Assembly (NCBI RefSeq): GCF_016924755.1
Contig: NZ_JAFFJX010000004.1
Span: forward strand, 1 to 64,000
DNA: 64,000 bases
Reading direction: 5' to 3'
Source of the DNA: Longitalea arenae
GTDB lineage: Bacteria > Bacteroidota > Bacteroidia > Chitinophagales > Chitinophagaceae
Shown: positions 17,550 to 25,615 of the stretch, one piece after another
How positions within the stretch are numbered: position 1 is the first letter of the stretch
Layout: the number at the start of each line of letters is the position of its first letter
Notes under the pieces: generated by a model
Databases searched by the model: none
What the model was told of the DNA's origin: nothing
What the model saw: the letters and a program-made list of their open reading frames with translations, nothing else
Translations under genes and position numbers: made by a program

Positions 17550-18317
17550 ATGCTGCCTGAAAACGATTGGTTGGCTTTTTCCTTCTTCTCCCCACAGCAA
17601 GAATGGCCACGTTTCCTCGACGTGCTGGATGGCTTTTTGAATTCAGGCGCCATCAAGCCGTTAATGGCCATGCGCATAATTAAATTTAGTCAGTTGTATG
17701 GCAGCAATATCCGGCTTTTTGTACAGGCAACTGCCGGCCAAAGCCCTCTGCTCCTAGCAGAATTGCAAGCTTTTTTTGCAAACAACTTTCCGCTGCAGAT
17801 CATCCCGGGCAGGCATGGCCAAACACCTGCCGGTAACAGGGAGATGCTGATGATCCGGGTATTGTTATCAGATTTGATGATAAAAGCCTTCTGCACCGAA
17901 CCTGTGAATGATGAAACATTATTAACCGTGGCCCTTTACCTGCAGTTCGCGCTCCTGAAAGACAAAAAGGCTGCCAAGACCATTTTATCGTCCTTTGCAG
18001 GTACAGCCATCTTTATAGATGACCGCTTCCTATGTGCAAGCCAGTTGGAAGAAGAATATATTGCCAACTGCGAATTTTTGCATGAGATAAAAAGCCACCT
18101 GGAAGGCAATCAATTTGCCGTGCTGCCTTCTTGGTTACCGCCATGGTTAGCCGGCTATGAAATGATCTTGCGAAGCATTCCGGAACATCGATTGCCGGCC
18201 TTCTGCCGCAGCACTTTATATTCGGTCATAAAACAGCTTGGCTTAAGCGTTTCGCTGGTCACCAGGCTGGAATATTACATTAAAAAAAGCGCGCAAGCTG
18301 AAACTGTAAAAAACTGA
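17550..18317 (+). CDS. Stand-alone SpaB C-terminal-like (thiopeptide-type) protein, tentative
   Basis: The 255-residue soluble protein has an opening WLAFSFFSPQQEWPRFL, a strand IIKFSQLYGSNIRLFVQ, and an ending with IKQLGLSVSLVTRLEYYI. This layout resembles the C-terminal domain of LanB dehydratases and 'thiopeptide-type bacteriocin biosynthesis' proteins, which perform glutamate elimination or act as relatives such as pyridine synthases. The resemblance is by pattern only. No large dehydratase domain accompanies it in the window. It is 36 nt upstream of a DUF3405-like gene, probably one transcript, and 6.0 kb from the precursor array. If the match is right, it may act on the same peptides. 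Otherwise it is a hypothetical protein. Confidence 0.45.
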   Translation: MLPENDWLAFSFFSPQQEWPRFLDVLDGFLNSGAIKPLMAMRIIKFSQLYGSNIRLFVQATAGQSPLLLAELQAFFANNFPLQIIPGRHGQTPAGNREMLMIRVLLSDLMIKAFCTEPVNDETLLTVALYLQFALLKDKKAAKTILSSFAGTAIFIDDRFLCASQLEEEYIANCEFLHEIKSHLEGNQFAVLPSWLPPWLAGYEMILRSIPEHRLPAFCRSTLYSVIKQLGLSVSLVTRLEYYIKKSAQAETVKN

Positions 18318-18353
18318 ATGATCAGCTATGCTCATCGATAAACCTTTTCCAAA

Positions 18354-19130
18354 ATGAAACAAGCATTCCTGTTACTTAGCAACAAATGCTCATCTCCAAT
18401 TACCACACTTTATCAACAGCTAAAACAGGCTACAAAGGCGCTGGGTGACCTGTTCCTGTTATATCATCAAACAACAGCTGTTCTTCCGGAAGCGCTCAAC
18501 GGTATCAACACCAGCTGTTTTTCTGACAATCTTCTCACCGATCTGCATTATATCCCTATATCCCATAAACTGATACCAGGTAATAATCATTTTCCGCTGC
18601 TGGATTTTTATCGGAAAAACCCGGTATATGATTTTTACTGGTTTATCGAGGACGATGTTCGTTTCAATGGTCCCTGGCAAGACCTTTTTAATTATTTCAC
18701 CTTGCAACCTGAACCGCCTGATTTTATCAGTTCACACCTAAGGACCTTCAAGGAAGAGCCATCCTGGTACTGGTGGGATACCTTGTTTCACTTCAATACC
18801 AGGATACCGCATAACCTGCGTATCAGGTCATTCAATCCTCTTTACCGCATCTCATATGCTGCATTAAGTTGTATTGATTTTATTTTAAGCGTCGATAAAT
18901 GGCGCGGACATCATGAGGTACTGTTGCCGACCATCCTTTCACTGGAAGGATACCAGATAGCAGATTTCGGCGGTACAGGGCAATTTGTACCGCAAGGTCA
19001 GCAGAATAAATTTTACCTGGATGATGATCCGGACCAGAGTGGTTCTATAAACACCGGCACCATGCGATACAGGCCTTTCATAAACCGGCTTGAATATGCC
19101 GGTAAATTATATCATCCTGTAAAAGACTAA
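18354..19130 (+). CDS. DUF3405/glycosyltransferase-like protein
   Basis: The 258-residue protein contains FYWFIEDDVRFNGPW at about residues 96-110, an acidic motif of the kind used by nucleotide-sugar transferases and typical of DUF3405. There is no signal peptide or membrane helix. It follows the SpaB-like gene by 36 nt and converges on the GT14-like gene, with 7 nt between the ends. Together with the GT14-like and two-domain transferases it gives three sugar-transfer candidates around the RiPP precursors. Its substrate cannot be told from sequence. Confidence 0.55.
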   Translation: MKQAFLLLSNKCSSPITTLYQQLKQATKALGDLFLLYHQTTAVLPEALNGINTSCFSDNLLTDLHYIPISHKLIPGNNHFPLLDFYRKNPVYDFYWFIEDDVRFNGPWQDLFNYFTLQPEPPDFISSHLRTFKEEPSWYWWDTLFHFNTRIPHNLRIRSFNPLYRISYAALSCIDFILSVDKWRGHHEVLLPTILSLEGYQIADFGGTGQFVPQGQQNKFYLDDDPDQSGSINTGTMRYRPFINRLEYAGKLYHPVKD

Positions 19131-19137
19131 TGGTATA

Positions 19138-20028
19138 CTATTTTGCATGGCCGTTCGCAGCAGTACTTACCTGTTTGATATGTGCTTCCAGCCGGTCTAG
19201 CACCGGTGAATTGCCTTCGTCCACGAATTTTCTGGCCCATAACCTGTCAGATTGCACCAGGTCATCCCACTCATTCATGGTGAAGGTACGCGGATGCGCA
19301 CCTCCCCCCACCCACTCGATATGCTTCAGGTTGTTATTTATTGTGTGCTCTTTGAAGGGCGAATTCAGTATGATCGTATTGAAAAAAGTTTCATCCGGAA
19401 TAAAGCAATATTGAAAATACGCTTCATACACCGGATTGTTTCGCAAAAACCGCAACACATAGTCAGCACATTCAGTAGTAATACACCACCATTGTGAACC
19501 GCCGTAGGGTGGCACTTCGCGAAAATAAAGCCTTTGCATTCCATTATACTTCTGCATCTCGTAGAGTTTGTAACAGCTTTCGATGTCGATGGTATCAACA
19601 AACCATAGATATTGGATCCTGTCGAGACCATTATTCAATCCCCAGTTATCGTTGGGCAGGGCAAAATACTCCAGGTATTCGCGTCCGTTGTTCTCCTTCA
19701 GAAAGTCATAAATGTATGCTGGTGACTTGATCGGAAAATCCTGGCCACTTAGTAAAATAAGATAACCGGCTTCCTTTTTCCTGCAGGCGGCGCGTATCAG
19801 CCCAAGGGTTGCCCGTACCATATTATAGCCACCCCAGTTAATCTTGTGACGGTTTCGCATGACAGTTATTCCGGGTGTATTGAAAAAGGGATATCTCCGG
19901 ATCTCTTCCAGGGGTATGCGTGCATCAAAATGGATAAAAAATTCAGCCTGCTCATGCCTTAAAGCATTGATCATCCGGTTTACCTGCGGCAGATTTTTAT
20001 GGGCAAGTATTAAATAGAAAAGTTTCAT
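19138..20028 (-). CDS. Core-2/I-branching type (GT14) glycosyltransferase
   Basis: The 296-residue protein begins FYLILAHKNLPQVNRMI, followed by FFIHFDARIP, INWGGYNMVRATLGLI and LLSGQDFPIKS. These are hallmarks of the beta-1,6-N-acetylglucosaminyltransferase (Core-2/I-branching, xylosyltransferase-like) family. Later motifs GGSQWWCIT and FIPDETFFNT fit the family's catalytic region. It is cytoplasmic, with no leader. A 16-nt gap separates it from the upstream response regulator gene, so the two form an operon. The acceptor could be surface glycan or, given the context, a RiPP. Confidence 0.82.
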   Translation of the reverse strand: MKLFYLILAHKNLPQVNRMINALRHEQAEFFIHFDARIPLEEIRRYPFFNTPGITVMRNRHKINWGGYNMVRATLGLIRAACRKKEAGYLILLSGQDFPIKSPAYIYDFLKENNGREYLEYFALPNDNWGLNNGLDRIQYLWFVDTIDIESCYKLYEMQKYNGMQRLYFREVPPYGGSQWWCITTECADYVLRFLRNNPVYEAYFQYCFIPDETFFNTIILNSPFKEHTINNNLKHIEWVGGGAHPRTFTMNEWDDLVQSDRLWARKFVDEGNSPVLDRLEAHIKQVSTAANGHAK

Positions 20029-20044
20029 ATGGCTATTTTATTCC

Positions 20045-20701
20045 TTACTGTATCAAATCATTTCTGATGGCAAAATCTATCAGGCTGGCGGTGTTTGTCA
20101 CATTGGCGCGTTCTTTCATTTTATGCCTGATCTGTTCAATAGAACGTACACTGAGAAATACGATCCTGGAGATCTCCATATTAGTATACCCATCAGCGAT
20201 CAGCTTCAGGATCAATTTTTCCCTTTGAGAAAACAAAGCATCCTCAGATCCCTGTTTCGGTTTTCTATCACTATCGTCAATGTCTTTGCCCGAACGGCAT
20301 TCCAGAGACGTAATAGCTCTCGAAGCCATCAAGATCTGATCAATAAGCAGCTCAAACTCATCACCCTTATGGATAAATGCAAATACACCGACGGCCAATA
20401 ACTCTCTTTTAATGCGATCGTCATTGTGCATGGTCAATATGAGTATTTTTGAATCAGGTATGAGCTGTTGAATTTGACGAATTGCCTCTACAGTGCTGTT
20501 CAGATCGGGCAGGACCAGATCCATTATAATGATCTTTACTTTAGAAACAGCAAGCTTTTGAAGTAATTCGGAATAGCTGGAGGCTTCAACCACTATCTTG
20601 ATCTTTCCCTGGTAAAGAAAAGCGCATTTTAAAGCCTGTCGAACCATGGCATGGTCATCGGAAATAGCAACGGGAATTAAATACTTTTTGGCAAGCATCA
20701 T
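20045..20701 (-). CDS. NarL/FixJ (LuxR-type) response regulator
   Basis: The 218-residue protein has a receiver domain with an acidic pair (D15, D16), phospho-acceptor D61 in IIIMDLVLPD, the conserved Thr in ILTMHND and Lys in FIHKGDE. A LuxR-type helix-turn-helix follows (SQREKLILKLIADGYTNMEI then IRHKMKERANV). It lies upstream of the GT14-like gene and diverges from the receptor that heads the RiPP operon. That makes it the best candidate local regulator. No sensor kinase lies in the window. An 8-bp inverted repeat sits just upstream. The second Met (20698) could also start. Confidence 0.88.
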   Translation of the reverse strand: MMLAKKYLIPVAISDDHAMVRQALKCAFLYQGKIKIVVEASSYSELLQKLAVSKVKIIIMDLVLPDLNSTVEAIRQIQQLIPDSKILILTMHNDDRIKRELLAVGVFAFIHKGDEFELLIDQILMASRAITSLECRSGKDIDDSDRKPKQGSEDALFSQREKLILKLIADGYTNMEISRIVFLSVRSIEQIRHKMKERANVTNTASLIDFAIRNDLIQ

Positions 20702-20717
20702 TCAAATAAGGTTTAAT

Positions 20718-20737
20718 TATTGTGGTTTCCCACAATA
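20718..20737. promoter_or_regulatory. Inverted repeat upstream of the response regulator
   Basis: TATTGTGG (20718-20725) and CCACAATA (20730-20737) form a perfect 8-bp inverted repeat, 17 bp from the regulator start in the divergent region. It could be an operator or a 5'-UTR hairpin; there is no T-tract on either side. Confidence 0.35.
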
Positions 20738-20867
20738 TAAAAATAAAGATTTTACCATAATTTACAGATAGGATAATTAAGTGAACAGACTCTCTTTTGC
20801 CACATAAGCGTACAGATAACAAATATTCTGTTTTGCTAATGTGTTTCCCCGGACTTTAGTTATCTTC

Positions 20868-20940
20868 CATATAGGGCCAGAAAGGAAAGTGATAACCGAT
20901 ACCCAAACACCGGGTAAGTCGACTGCCCGTCACTGTAAAT
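20868..20940 (+). promoter_or_regulatory. Possible degenerate cobalamin-riboswitch-like leader
   Basis: Upstream of the receptor gene the plus strand reads AGAAAGGAAAGTGATAACC, then a CACCGGGT segment, then GACTGCCCGTCACTGTAAAT. Order and spacing recall the GGGAA / GGTG / CCCGCCACTGTAA core of cobalamin riboswitches. The GGGAA box is imperfect, and there is little room before the ATG for the usual downstream kissing-loop part. Treat as a weak match. Confidence 0.25.
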
Positions 20941-20961
20941 ATTCAATTAATTAATGTTGCT

Positions 20962-23352
20962 ATGAGAATTGCGATCCTCCTTATTTCTACACTTTTTTTT
21001 ACGGAAGTGTATACACAAACAATAAAGGGGAAAATAATAGATAAAAACAGTGAAAAGGCCTTACCCTATGCCACCATTGTTATTAAAAAAGATACCGTTG
21101 TTTACAGAACAGCTATAACAGACAGCCTGGGCATTTACTCAATAACCGATCTGGCCGGCGGTAACTATAGCATCGAGTTTTCGTTCATCAATTATCAAAA
21201 AGCAACTATGTCTGTCTTTCTTACACATGACACCCTGCTTAAGACCATTGCCCTGACTCCTTTACCAGGCCAGTTAAAGGAGGTAACACTCACTGCCCGA
21301 AAACCGCTGATAGAAAGAAAAGCCGACCGCCTGATCTTTAACGTGGCAAACAATGTAAATGTCGTTGGTACCGATGCGTTGGAACTGCTGGGCAAAACAC
21401 CGCAGATAAGAGTAGACAAAGACGCCATCTCCATGATCGGCAAAGGATCGGTACGGGTAATGATAAACGATAAGATCTTACAAATGCCGTCTGAATCGCT
21501 GGCCGCCTATCTAAAATCGATACCCGCCGAATCTGTTGAGAGCATTGAAGTGATCTCGAACCCGCCAGCGATGTATAGCGCAGAGGGGAGTAGCGGCCTG
21601 GTGAATATAGTACTTAAAAAGAAAAGGGAGCCGGGATACACAGGAACAGTGAATCTCAACCTCACCACACCACCATCGCCAAGAGTCAATCCCAACCTCA
21701 ATATAAATTACAATAAAAAAAATATCAGGTATTATGGCAGTATAAATGCTGCGAGGGGTTATCAAAATCCGGCATTTACCACCACTATCCTGTATCCCGA
21801 TCGAACACAGGATGCAAAAATGAAAGAGAAAGAAGAATCGCAGTTTGCGGGCGGCCAGCTCGGTTTTGATGCAGACCTCACAAAGACGGCCTCACTGGGC
21901 ATTTCATTTAATATCTTTTATTCCTTCCCTTACCAAACCAATAATATCCGTACGGTCTTTACCAATAACAAAACAAAGAAAACTGATTCCATTTCAGAAC
22001 AACAGAACAAAAACAAGATCGCCTACCGTTCCAAATCTTCCAATATTCATTATGTAAAATACTTCGACACAGTTCGCAAAAAGAAACTGGTAGTTGATGC
22101 CGACTGGTTCTCCAATGGATTTGATTTTCCCAATAAAATAAAGAGCACAATGACAGGAGCCGATGGTGTTGCTATGCCCGACAGAACATCGGAAACCTTT
22201 TCCAATAATACCCTGGCGTCCACTATCTACTCCTTAAATGCGGTTGCCACGCTGCCGACCAAAAAATACGAAGTAAATATTGGCGGAAAAATAAACTTTA
22301 TAAAAAGCAGCAACGATGTAAGCCTGATCATTAATAATATTGGCAGGAACGTTGAAGAGCTGAACACGTCCAATGCTTTCTCCTTTACGGAGAATACGCA
22401 GGCGCTATTCATAAATTACAAAAGGGATCTTGGTAAAAAATGGTCTTTCCAGACCGGTTTAAGAGCAGAGAATACGCAAACCCGCGGTGAAGCCTCTTAT
22501 CTGGGGCATGACAGTATCAATAAAAATACCTATTTCGAGCTGTTTCCAACGGCTTATTTGTCGCACCGGGTAAGTGATAAATATTCCATATCTGCCAACT
22601 ATGGCCGAAGAATAAACCGGCCGGGTTTTAACAGTTTTAATCCTTACCCCCAATATTCTTCCCAATACATGTATTCTGAGGGGAATCCCTATTTGCTGCC
22701 TTCCATCTCCAACAATTTTGAGCTGAATCAAACCATTGGAGATCTTGACTTATCTGCCCAATACAGCTTTAGCAATGAACAGGTGGGCAGGATCGGAGAA
22801 GTAGATTCCGCAACCAATATTACGATCACCAGACCATCAAACTTTTTATCGACCAGGTCTTTTGTCGTTAGCACCTATTACACGTTTAATAAGATAAAGT
22901 GGCTGCAGAGCATGAATGAGGTGGATGTGTACTGGAATAAATCTATTTCCAGATCCAGCTTAACCCCTACCATTGCCGGATGGGCAGGCAGCATTCGAAG
23001 TGACAATAGCATTTTTTTCAATAAAGCAAGAACGATCATCGGCGGCCTCAATTTCTATTATCAGTTTCCGGAGATCATTGGTATCAACAAATTCAAAAGC
23101 TGGTATTATCTCGATGTGTCTGGCAAATACTTACTGCTGAACAATAAATTGCAGCTAAGCTTCCGGATATCGGATATATTCAAAACATTGAACCTGCCGT
23201 TCAGCAGCACGGTAAACAACATAGTGACCACGAATATGGTGAACAATGACAGCAGGAGGTTTTACATTTCGGCCCGGTATACATTTGGCAATTCAAAACT
23301 AAAAAAAGGCGAGGCGCATTCGGGCGACTCAAACAATAACAGAGCATTTTAA
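20962..23352 (+). CDS. TonB-dependent receptor-like outer-membrane beta-barrel protein
   Basis: The 796-residue protein has a signal peptide (about 1-18) and a carboxypeptidase-regulatory-like domain (TIKGKIIDKNSEKALPYATI). The plug domain shows VGTDALELLGKTPQIRV and SIEVISNPPAMYSAEGSSG. A C-terminal barrel of the outer-membrane beta-barrel family type completes it. It is the first gene of the plus-strand run leading into the precursors, 5 nt ahead of the next gene. In this setting it may export, re-import or sense the modified peptide, or serve immunity, but it lacks any visible ligand-specific feature. Confidence 0.82.
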   Translation: MRIAILLISTLFFTEVYTQTIKGKIIDKNSEKALPYATIVIKKDTVVYRTAITDSLGIYSITDLAGGNYSIEFSFINYQKATMSVFLTHDTLLKTIALTPLPGQLKEVTLTARKPLIERKADRLIFNVANNVNVVGTDALELLGKTPQIRVDKDAISMIGKGSVRVMINDKILQMPSESLAAYLKSIPAESVESIEVISNPPAMYSAEGSSGLVNIVLKKKREPGYTGTVNLNLTTPPSPRVNPNLNINYNKKNIRYYGSINAARGYQNPAFTTTILYPDRTQDAKMKEKEESQFAGGQLGFDADLTKTASLGISFNIFYSFPYQTNNIRTVFTNNKTKKTDSISEQQNKNKIAYRSKSSNIHYVKYFDTVRKKKLVVDADWFSNGFDFPNKIKSTMTGADGVAMPDRTSETFSNNTLASTIYSLNAVATLPTKKYEVNIGGKINFIKSSNDVSLIINNIGRNVEELNTSNAFSFTENTQALFINYKRDLGKKWSFQTGLRAENTQTRGEASYLGHDSINKNTYFELFPTAYLSHRVSDKYSISANYGRRINRPGFNSFNPYPQYSSQYMYSEGNPYLLPSISNNFELNQTIGDLDLSAQYSFSNEQVGRIGEVDSATNITITRPSNFLSTRSFVVSTYYTFNKIKWLQSMNEVDVYWNKSISRSSLTPTIAGWAGSIRSDNSIFFNKARTIIGGLNFYYQFPEIIGINKFKSWYYLDVSGKYLLLNNKLQLSFRISDIFKTLNLPFSSTVNNIVTTNMVNNDSRRFYISARYTFGNSKLKKGEAHSGDSNNNRAF

Positions 23353-23357
23353 TAAAT

Positions 23358-24242
23358 GTGTTCAACATGCAACTGGCTAGCAGCGGAACAAGCTTTAACT
23401 ACCGGCAAGATCCTGGCGGTTTTTATATAACGGCAATGGTAAATGCGCTTTTTCAAAAAGAAGAACAGGCGCAATATGTGGAGGCTGTTACAGCATTTGA
23501 TCACTGCTTTCAGCTGGCCAAACAAAATAGACTGGAGGAAGCTGTTTTTGCATACTCAGCATGCAACAGCATCAGCAGCACACTCGCCCCTTCATTACTC
23601 GACTGGGTAATGGCATTTTATGGCCAGCGGCTCTGTTACTACCATTATAAAAGTAAAAATTACGAAGCAGGAGCCAGCTTAACAAAGCAGATAAGCAAAT
23701 CAGTTAATAGGCTTTATGAAAATGGCCATCAAATCATGTTCTTTGTCGACATCCAACAAAGGCTTAATCTCAGCAGGATCTACTTTGCGCAGCATAAAGT
23801 AGAAAAGGCCATTTCATTATGTACAGAAAGTGTAATCGATATGTATCATAAATCGGGCGCTTTCCATAGCCAACAGTTCATCAATGACGTTCCGGAAAAT
23901 GAGCTGCTCGAGATCACACAATATGGAATGATGGTGGAAGTGCTGACCGATGCCTGCAACAGGATCCTGTCAAGCTCAAAAGAAGATGCCGGCCAGGTTG
24001 AGAAAGCAACTATAACGCTTATAACACCGCTGATTGACCTGGATTTCAGCAGCATTTCTAACGATTTAAAATATACGGGCATCAATAAGTTCCTTTCATT
24101 GCTTGGTGGATTGACGGGCTACCGTGAGCTCCAGGATAGCGATATTCTTTACTTTATGAATAGCCCGTATGCCGATAAAAAAATGCTGATGGTTTTAAAC
24201 AATTACATAGCCATGGCAAATGTATTAGACGGCAGCCCTTAA
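23358..24242 (+). CDS. Hypothetical protein of the RiPP operon
   Basis: I do not recognise this 294-residue protein. It is soluble, rich in helices and aromatic residues, with segments such as FDHCFQLAKQNRLEEAVFAY and RIYFAQHKVEKAISLC that look like TPR-style helix pairs. It starts with GTG at 23358, or ATG at 23367, 5-14 nt after the receptor gene, and ends 58 nt before the first precursor. The tight spacing suggests a job in the same pathway, for example peptide binding or scaffolding. That is inference from position only. Confidence 0.6.
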   Translation: MFNMQLASSGTSFNYRQDPGGFYITAMVNALFQKEEQAQYVEAVTAFDHCFQLAKQNRLEEAVFAYSACNSISSTLAPSLLDWVMAFYGQRLCYYHYKSKNYEAGASLTKQISKSVNRLYENGHQIMFFVDIQQRLNLSRIYFAQHKVEKAISLCTESVIDMYHKSGAFHSQQFINDVPENELLEITQYGMMVEVLTDACNRILSSSKEDAGQVEKATITLITPLIDLDFSSISNDLKYTGINKFLSLLGGLTGYRELQDSDILYFMNSPYADKKMLMVLNNYIAMANVLDGSP

Positions 24243-24300
24243 CATCGAATGTAAAAAATGTGCTATGATTCCTTATTCAATAACCATAAACATTTAAAAA

Positions 24301-24507
24301 ATGAAAAAAACGATCAAGATCCTTCTCGAAAAGATGGACAAGCTGCAGGAAAGTAAAGATGGAACGCTTCAGGGCGGGTTTTCCTCCATCAGGGGCGGCC
24401 TTAACTTTAATGACAGCACCAACCAAAGTTGTACAAACGTAAAAGACTGCTCAAAATCTACCAATACCGGTACACCTACCTGTACCAATGTACAGTGTTT
24501 TATGTAA
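24301..24507 (+). CDS. RiPP precursor peptide 1
   Basis: 68 residues. The leader MKKTIKILLEKMDKLQE is shared by the family, followed by LQGGFSSIRGG, and a 35-residue core starting LNFND. The core has four Cys: CTNVKDC and CTNVQC, the second one residue shorter than in its siblings, with STNTGTPT between. It ends CFM. It resembles the Bacteroidota double-glycine natural product precursors that are paired with radical SAM maturases (TIGR04149-like). It is first of six tandem copies. Confidence 0.88.
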   Translation: MKKTIKILLEKMDKLQESKDGTLQGGFSSIRGGLNFNDSTNQSCTNVKDCSKSTNTGTPTCTNVQCFM

Positions 24508-24537
24508 TCAGCCTTTCACAAACCTTCATCCAGCAAT

Positions 24538-24738
24538 ATGAAAAAGACAATCAAGATCCTGACAGTAAAAATGAACAAACTGCAGGAGAAAAAAGACGGT
24601 CATCTAGAGGGTGGATTTGCCTCTATTAAAGGTGGGTACAATTATTCAAATACCGTAAACGAGTACTGCTCCAACACAGGTAATTGTACACAGTACACTA
24701 ATTTCTGCCCCGGTAACCCCGGTGTGTGCGTTATATAG
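24538..24738 (+). CDS. RiPP precursor peptide 2 (most divergent core)
   Basis: 66 residues. The leader is slightly changed (MKKTIKILTVKMNKLQE), then LEGGFASIKGG. The 33-residue core begins YNYSN and has CSNTGNC and CPGNPGVC, so the second Cys pair has six residues between instead of five. It lacks the STNTGTPT linker and ends CVI instead of C-[FLY]-[MF]. It lies 30 nt after precursor 1. The differences suggest an older or functionally distinct copy. Confidence 0.87.
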   Translation: MKKTIKILTVKMNKLQEKKDGHLEGGFASIKGGYNYSNTVNEYCSNTGNCTQYTNFCPGNPGVCVI

Positions 24739-24781
24739 CTCTCCTGCGCACTCATTACATCCTGCTTTATGTAACCTCGCG

Positions 24782-24798
24782 CTGGCATCGCATGCCAG
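24782..24798 (+). other. Hairpin between precursors 2 and 3
   Basis: A perfect 7-bp stem CTGGCAT/ATGCCAG with a CGC loop lies in the longest gap of the array (105 bp). A T6 run starts 9 nt after it. It may stabilise or partly terminate the upstream message; it is too far from the T-run for a classic terminator. Confidence 0.4.
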
Positions 24799-24843
24799 GT
24801 CTGTACTTTTTTGCCCGATACTTTCACTAATAAAAATTAAAAA

Positions 24844-25053
24844 ATGAAAAAAACAATTAAGATCCTGGCAGCTGAAATGGAAAAGCTGCAGGAAAAGAAT
24901 GATGGCACATTACAGGGCGGTTTTGCCTCCATAAGAGGTGGGTTCAGCTTTTCAGATAGTACCAATCAAAGCTGTTCCAATACAAAAGACTGCACCAAAT
25001 CGACCAATACCGGTACGCCTACGTGCACGAACTACAATACCTGTTTAATGTAG
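24844..25053 (+). CDS. RiPP precursor peptide 3
   Basis: 69 residues. Leader MKKTIKILAAEMEKLQE, then LQGGFASIRGG, and a 36-residue core beginning FSFSD. Cys units are CSNTKDC and CTNYNTC, joined by TKSTNTGTPT; the end is CLM. The core is closest to precursor 1, differing mainly in the last unit, which has the standard five-residue spacing. Confidence 0.88.
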   Translation: MKKTIKILAAEMEKLQEKNDGTLQGGFASIRGGFSFSDSTNQSCSNTKDCTKSTNTGTPTCTNYNTCLM

Positions 25054-25126
25054 TAGCTATATCATCCCCACCTTTTACCGGGCTAACCAATACCGTTTTT
25101 CTTTCATTAACCATAAATTTCAAAAA

Positions 25127-25342
25127 ATGAAAAAAACAATCAAGATCCTGTTGGAGAAAATGGACAAACTACAGGAAAAAAGCGATGGCTCGTTACAGGG
25201 CGGTTTTGCATCTGTTAAAGGTGGTTTTAGCGCAACCAGTTTTGGGGTAAATGATACGCCAGCCGGTTGCTCAAACACCTTTGACTGCTCAAAATCAACC
25301 AACGTATACTCCTGTAGCAACAGTATGATCTGTTTAATGTAG
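25127..25342 (+). CDS. RiPP precursor peptide 4
   Basis: 71 residues. Leader MKKTIKILLEKMDKLQE, then LQGGFASVKGG, and a 38-residue core beginning FSATS. Cys units are CSNTFDC and CSNSMIC with SKSTNVYS between; the end is CLM. The gap to precursor 3 is 73 nt. Confidence 0.88.
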   Translation: MKKTIKILLEKMDKLQEKSDGSLQGGFASVKGGFSATSFGVNDTPAGCSNTFDCSKSTNVYSCSNSMICLM

Positions 25343-25371
25343 CAATTATTTATTAACTAAAAATGTAAATC

Positions 25372-25587
25372 ATGAAAAAGACAATCAAGATCCTGCTGGA
25401 GAAAATGGACAAACTGCAGGAACAAAAAGATGGCACCCTGCAGGGCGGTTTTGGATCCATCAAAGGTGGTTTTCATGCAGCAGTTAGCAGTACTAATGAT
25501 ACAATGCACTGCACTAACACAGGTAACTGCAGAAAAGAAACCAATACAGGCCTCGGCTGTACCAATTCAGGATTCTGTTACATGTAA
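25372..25587 (+). CDS. RiPP precursor peptide 5
   Basis: 71 residues. Leader MKKTIKILLEKMDKLQE, then LQGGFGSIKGG, and a 38-residue core beginning FHAAV. Cys units are CTNTGNC and CTNSGFC with RKETNTGLG between; the end is CYM. The gap to precursor 4 is 29 nt, with an AT-rich leader. Confidence 0.88.
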   Translation: MKKTIKILLEKMDKLQEQKDGTLQGGFGSIKGGFHAAVSSTNDTMHCTNTGNCRKETNTGLGCTNSGFCYM

Positions 25588-25615
25588 AAAAAGCTAAAAT
25601 TTAAACTTTTAAAAA

